Source: Trichormus sp. NMC-1
GTDB taxonomy: Bacteria; Cyanobacteriota; Cyanobacteriia; Cyanobacteriales; Nostocaceae
DNA length: 64,000 bases
NCBI RefSeq assembly: GCF_001858025.1
Contig: NZ_LZQD01000002.1
Span: forward strand, 462,120 to 526,119
Direction of reading: 5' to 3'
Shown here: in pieces, positions 62,812 to 64,000 of the stretch
How the letters are laid out: every line of letters begins with the position of its first letter
Numbering within the stretch: position 1 is the stretch's first letter
Translations under genes and position numbers: made by a program
The notes under the pieces: model-generated
Databases searched by the model: none
Seen by the model: the letters and a program-made list of their open reading frames with translations, nothing else
Told to the model about the DNA's origin: nothing

Positions 62812-62893
62812 ACTCCAGACACAGAGGATACAGAGAAAAACATCTGTTATTTTTTAGTAGGTTAACAATAACATCCTGTACATCCTGACATAC
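62812..62893. repeat. Dispersed repeat, diverged copy 1
   Basis: This contains CAGAGGATACAGAG, CATCTGT, GTAGGTTAACA and AACATCCTGTACATCCTGA in the same order as two better copies at 63540 and 63681. Confidence 0.6.
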
Positions 62894-62906
62894 TGAATAT
62901 ACTTAA

Positions 62907-63257
62907 TTAATCTTGTAAAATCCAATTTGCTAAATTTTGTCTAATTCTTACTAACCTTGCTTCAGAAATTTCACCAATTTTTCCTAAAAGTATCTGCTCT
63001 GAAACCACAGCTAGTCGTGAAGCTCGAATCACACTTTCTGATTTTAAGCCTGTTTGCGAAAAATCAACATCTTGGGGTGAGATAATTTCATCTAATCCTG
63101 CTAGTTCTTGTCCTGTTTTTGTGGAAATCATACAGGCAAGCCAGTCATCATATACATTATTGGATAGGGGTTTTATGAGTAGTGCAGGACGTAGTTTCCC
63201 CAGTGTCAGGTTAGTTTGCGGAAATCTGAAGAGAACAATTTGACCTGCTATTGCCAT
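62907..63257 (-). CDS. PemK/MazF-family toxin
   Basis: This 116-residue protein has the PemK/MazF pattern: GQIVLFRFPQTNLTLGKLRPALLI at the start, WLACMIST in the middle and the C-terminal helix RLVRIRQNLANWIL. Such toxins are mRNA interferases. It overlaps the upstream small gene by 10 bases, as in toxin-antitoxin pairs. Activity is not certain from sequence, because the family includes inactive members. Confidence 0.8.
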   Translation of the reverse strand: MAIAGQIVLFRFPQTNLTLGKLRPALLIKPLSNNVYDDWLACMISTKTGQELAGLDEIISPQDVDFSQTGLKSESVIRASRLAVVSEQILLGKIGEISEARLVRIRQNLANWILQD

Positions 63258-63463
63258 TTTTCTATCAGATCAGATTCAGTGTATTCATGAAGATGATCAT
63301 TTTCTAAGCCTCTCATAGCTTGTTCTAAGGAAAACTCGTTCCATTCTTCATTTTCTTTGTTAGTCAAGATAGGGATTAACATTTTTTGAATTGTCCATTT
63401 TTCTTCTTGTATAAGTTCTAAAATACTTTCTTTTATGAGGGCTTTCAGTTGTTGGGTTTCCAT
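63248..63463 (-). CDS. Putative antitoxin partner of the PemK/MazF-like toxin
   Basis: This 71-residue acidic protein lies immediately upstream of, and overlaps, the toxin gene. It has an N-terminal helical stretch (LKALIKESILELIQEE) and an acidic end (EYTESDLIEKWQ) that could neutralise the toxin. No standard DNA-binding motif is obvious. The assignment rests on position, size and charge. Confidence 0.65.
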   Translation of the reverse strand: METQQLKALIKESILELIQEEKWTIQKMLIPILTNKENEEWNEFSLEQAMRGLENDHLHEYTESDLIEKWQ

Positions 63464-63539
63464 TGTTCACCTTTGGTTAATCATTCTTTGATTTTACCTG
63501 GTTTTCAAGTCGGGGATCTTTGACTAGGAGATTGATGAC

Positions 63540-63642
63540 GAACCAAAGAGGCGCAGAGGACGCAGAGAACAACGTCTGTCATATTGGAGTAGGATGAGGG
63601 TAACATCCTGTACATCCTCTCATCCTGGTTATCCTGATTCAG
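63540..63642. repeat. Dispersed repeat, copy 2
   Basis: About 100 bases shared with 63681-63784: CGCAGAGGACGCAGAGAACA, ACGTCTGTCAT, GTAACATCCTGTACATCCT and ATCCTGATTC. The two copies are direct repeats about 140 bases apart. The toxin-antitoxin genes lie between these and copy 1. Confidence 0.8.
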
Positions 63643-63680
63643 GCTTTCTTGGGTCTTATGCAAAAATTTATGAGATTAAC

Positions 63681-63784
63681 GAACCGCAGAGACACAGAGG
63701 ACGCAGAGAACAACGTCTGTCATCTTTGAGTAGGTTAACAGTAACATCCTGTACATCCTTTAATCCTGGACATCCTGATTCTGA
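63681..63784. repeat. Dispersed repeat, copy 3
   Basis: Direct repeat of 63540-63642 with small differences. The 63464-63846 spacer contains no gene beyond these repeats. Confidence 0.8.
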
Positions 63785-63846
63785 CTTAATAATTTTCTGT
63801 CATTTAAAGCCTGGGAAAAAACCAGGCTAGTCATTGAAAATCTTAA

Positions 63847-63928
63847 TGGGCAGGAGGAGAATCGAACTCCTATACCTTTCGGTGCCGCATTTTGAGTGCG
63901 GTGCGTCTACCAATTCCGCCACCCGCCC
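63847..63928 (-). tRNA. tRNA-Leu (CAA)
   Basis: The minus strand gives an 82-base cloverleaf. Acceptor GGGCGGG pairs with CCTGCCC (one G-U), the anticodon loop CTCAAAA gives CAA, and a class II variable arm lies near CACCGAAAGGT. The T arm carries AGTTCGATTCT. Confidence 0.95.
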
Positions 63929-64000
63929 TTGGGTGTAACTTTCCTATTATAGCCTATTTTTTGATTTTGGCAACAGGTATTTTTGAGAATTGGGAATAAT

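Noticed and set aside
63594-63830. A 78-residue ORF near the right end
   Set aside because: It is made of two copies of the dispersed repeat; the repeated TSCTS-like residues come from the DNA repeat, not from a protein.

Overview
This window is chromosomal DNA of a filamentous cyanobacterium, most likely Nostocales. The coding DNA is AT-rich and carries many HIP1 octamers (GCGATCGC). Spacers contain heptanucleotide tandem repeats typical of heterocyst formers. The receptor has the AMIN domain common in cyanobacterial TonB-dependent receptors, and several core genes (rnz, a SpoIID protein, tRNA-Gln, tRNA-Leu) are cyanobacterial in style. The species cannot be named from the sequence alone.

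Bases 1-24.9 kb hold one strand-uniform hybrid NRPS/PKS assembly line. In order: a TauD/SyrP-type hydroxylase (5' end outside the window), an NRPS module with a degenerate condensation-like domain, a KS-AT-KR-ACP PKS, a C-A-T-C NRPS, a second hydroxylase, a second degenerate-C module, a C-A-T-reductase NRPS, a class III aminotransferase, a methyltransferase and an MbtH protein. Adenylation codes read by eye suggest Asp for module 1, an Asn/Asp-like residue for the second hydroxylated module, and two identical ornithine-like basic residues. The layout fits a beta-hydroxy-aspartate siderophore released reductively and then aminated. It resembles the cyanochelin class, but the loading module is not in view.

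Bases 25-42 kb are the matching iron-uptake block: tonB, exbB-exbD, two FecCD permeases, an MFS exporter, a FhuF-type ferric reductase, a FecB/FhuD binding protein, a TonB-dependent receptor, an AraC/PchR-type regulator, a FecE ATPase and a PvdQ-like N-terminal-nucleophile acylase. Around fecE lie relics of a second uptake locus: the last 26 codons of a fecCD gene and the AMIN domain of a receptor. The AMIN relic reads in frame into an orphan ABC ATPase domain.

Bases 42-47.5 kb are a rearranged module: a CusA/CzcA-type heavy-metal RND pump and a small adaptor-like protein, bracketed by a perfect 220-bp inverted repeat that contains a decayed transposase start. The right copy is fused to a perfect 179-bp duplicate of the interior of cusA. 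Nearby are a candidate MITE and truncated regulator and adaptor fragments.

Bases 47.6-54.7 kb look like a peptide-export locus: a double-glycine precursor candidate, a C39-peptidase ABC exporter and an HlyD-type adaptor. These are followed by a degenerate histidine-kinase-like protein, a response regulator and an intact histidine kinase.

Bases 54.8-64 kb are mostly housekeeping: ribonuclease Z, a Wzc-like polysaccharide co-polymerase/ATPase, a SpoIID-domain protein, conserved cyanobacterial proteins, two tRNAs, a PemK/MazF-type toxin-antitoxin pair and several dispersed repeats.
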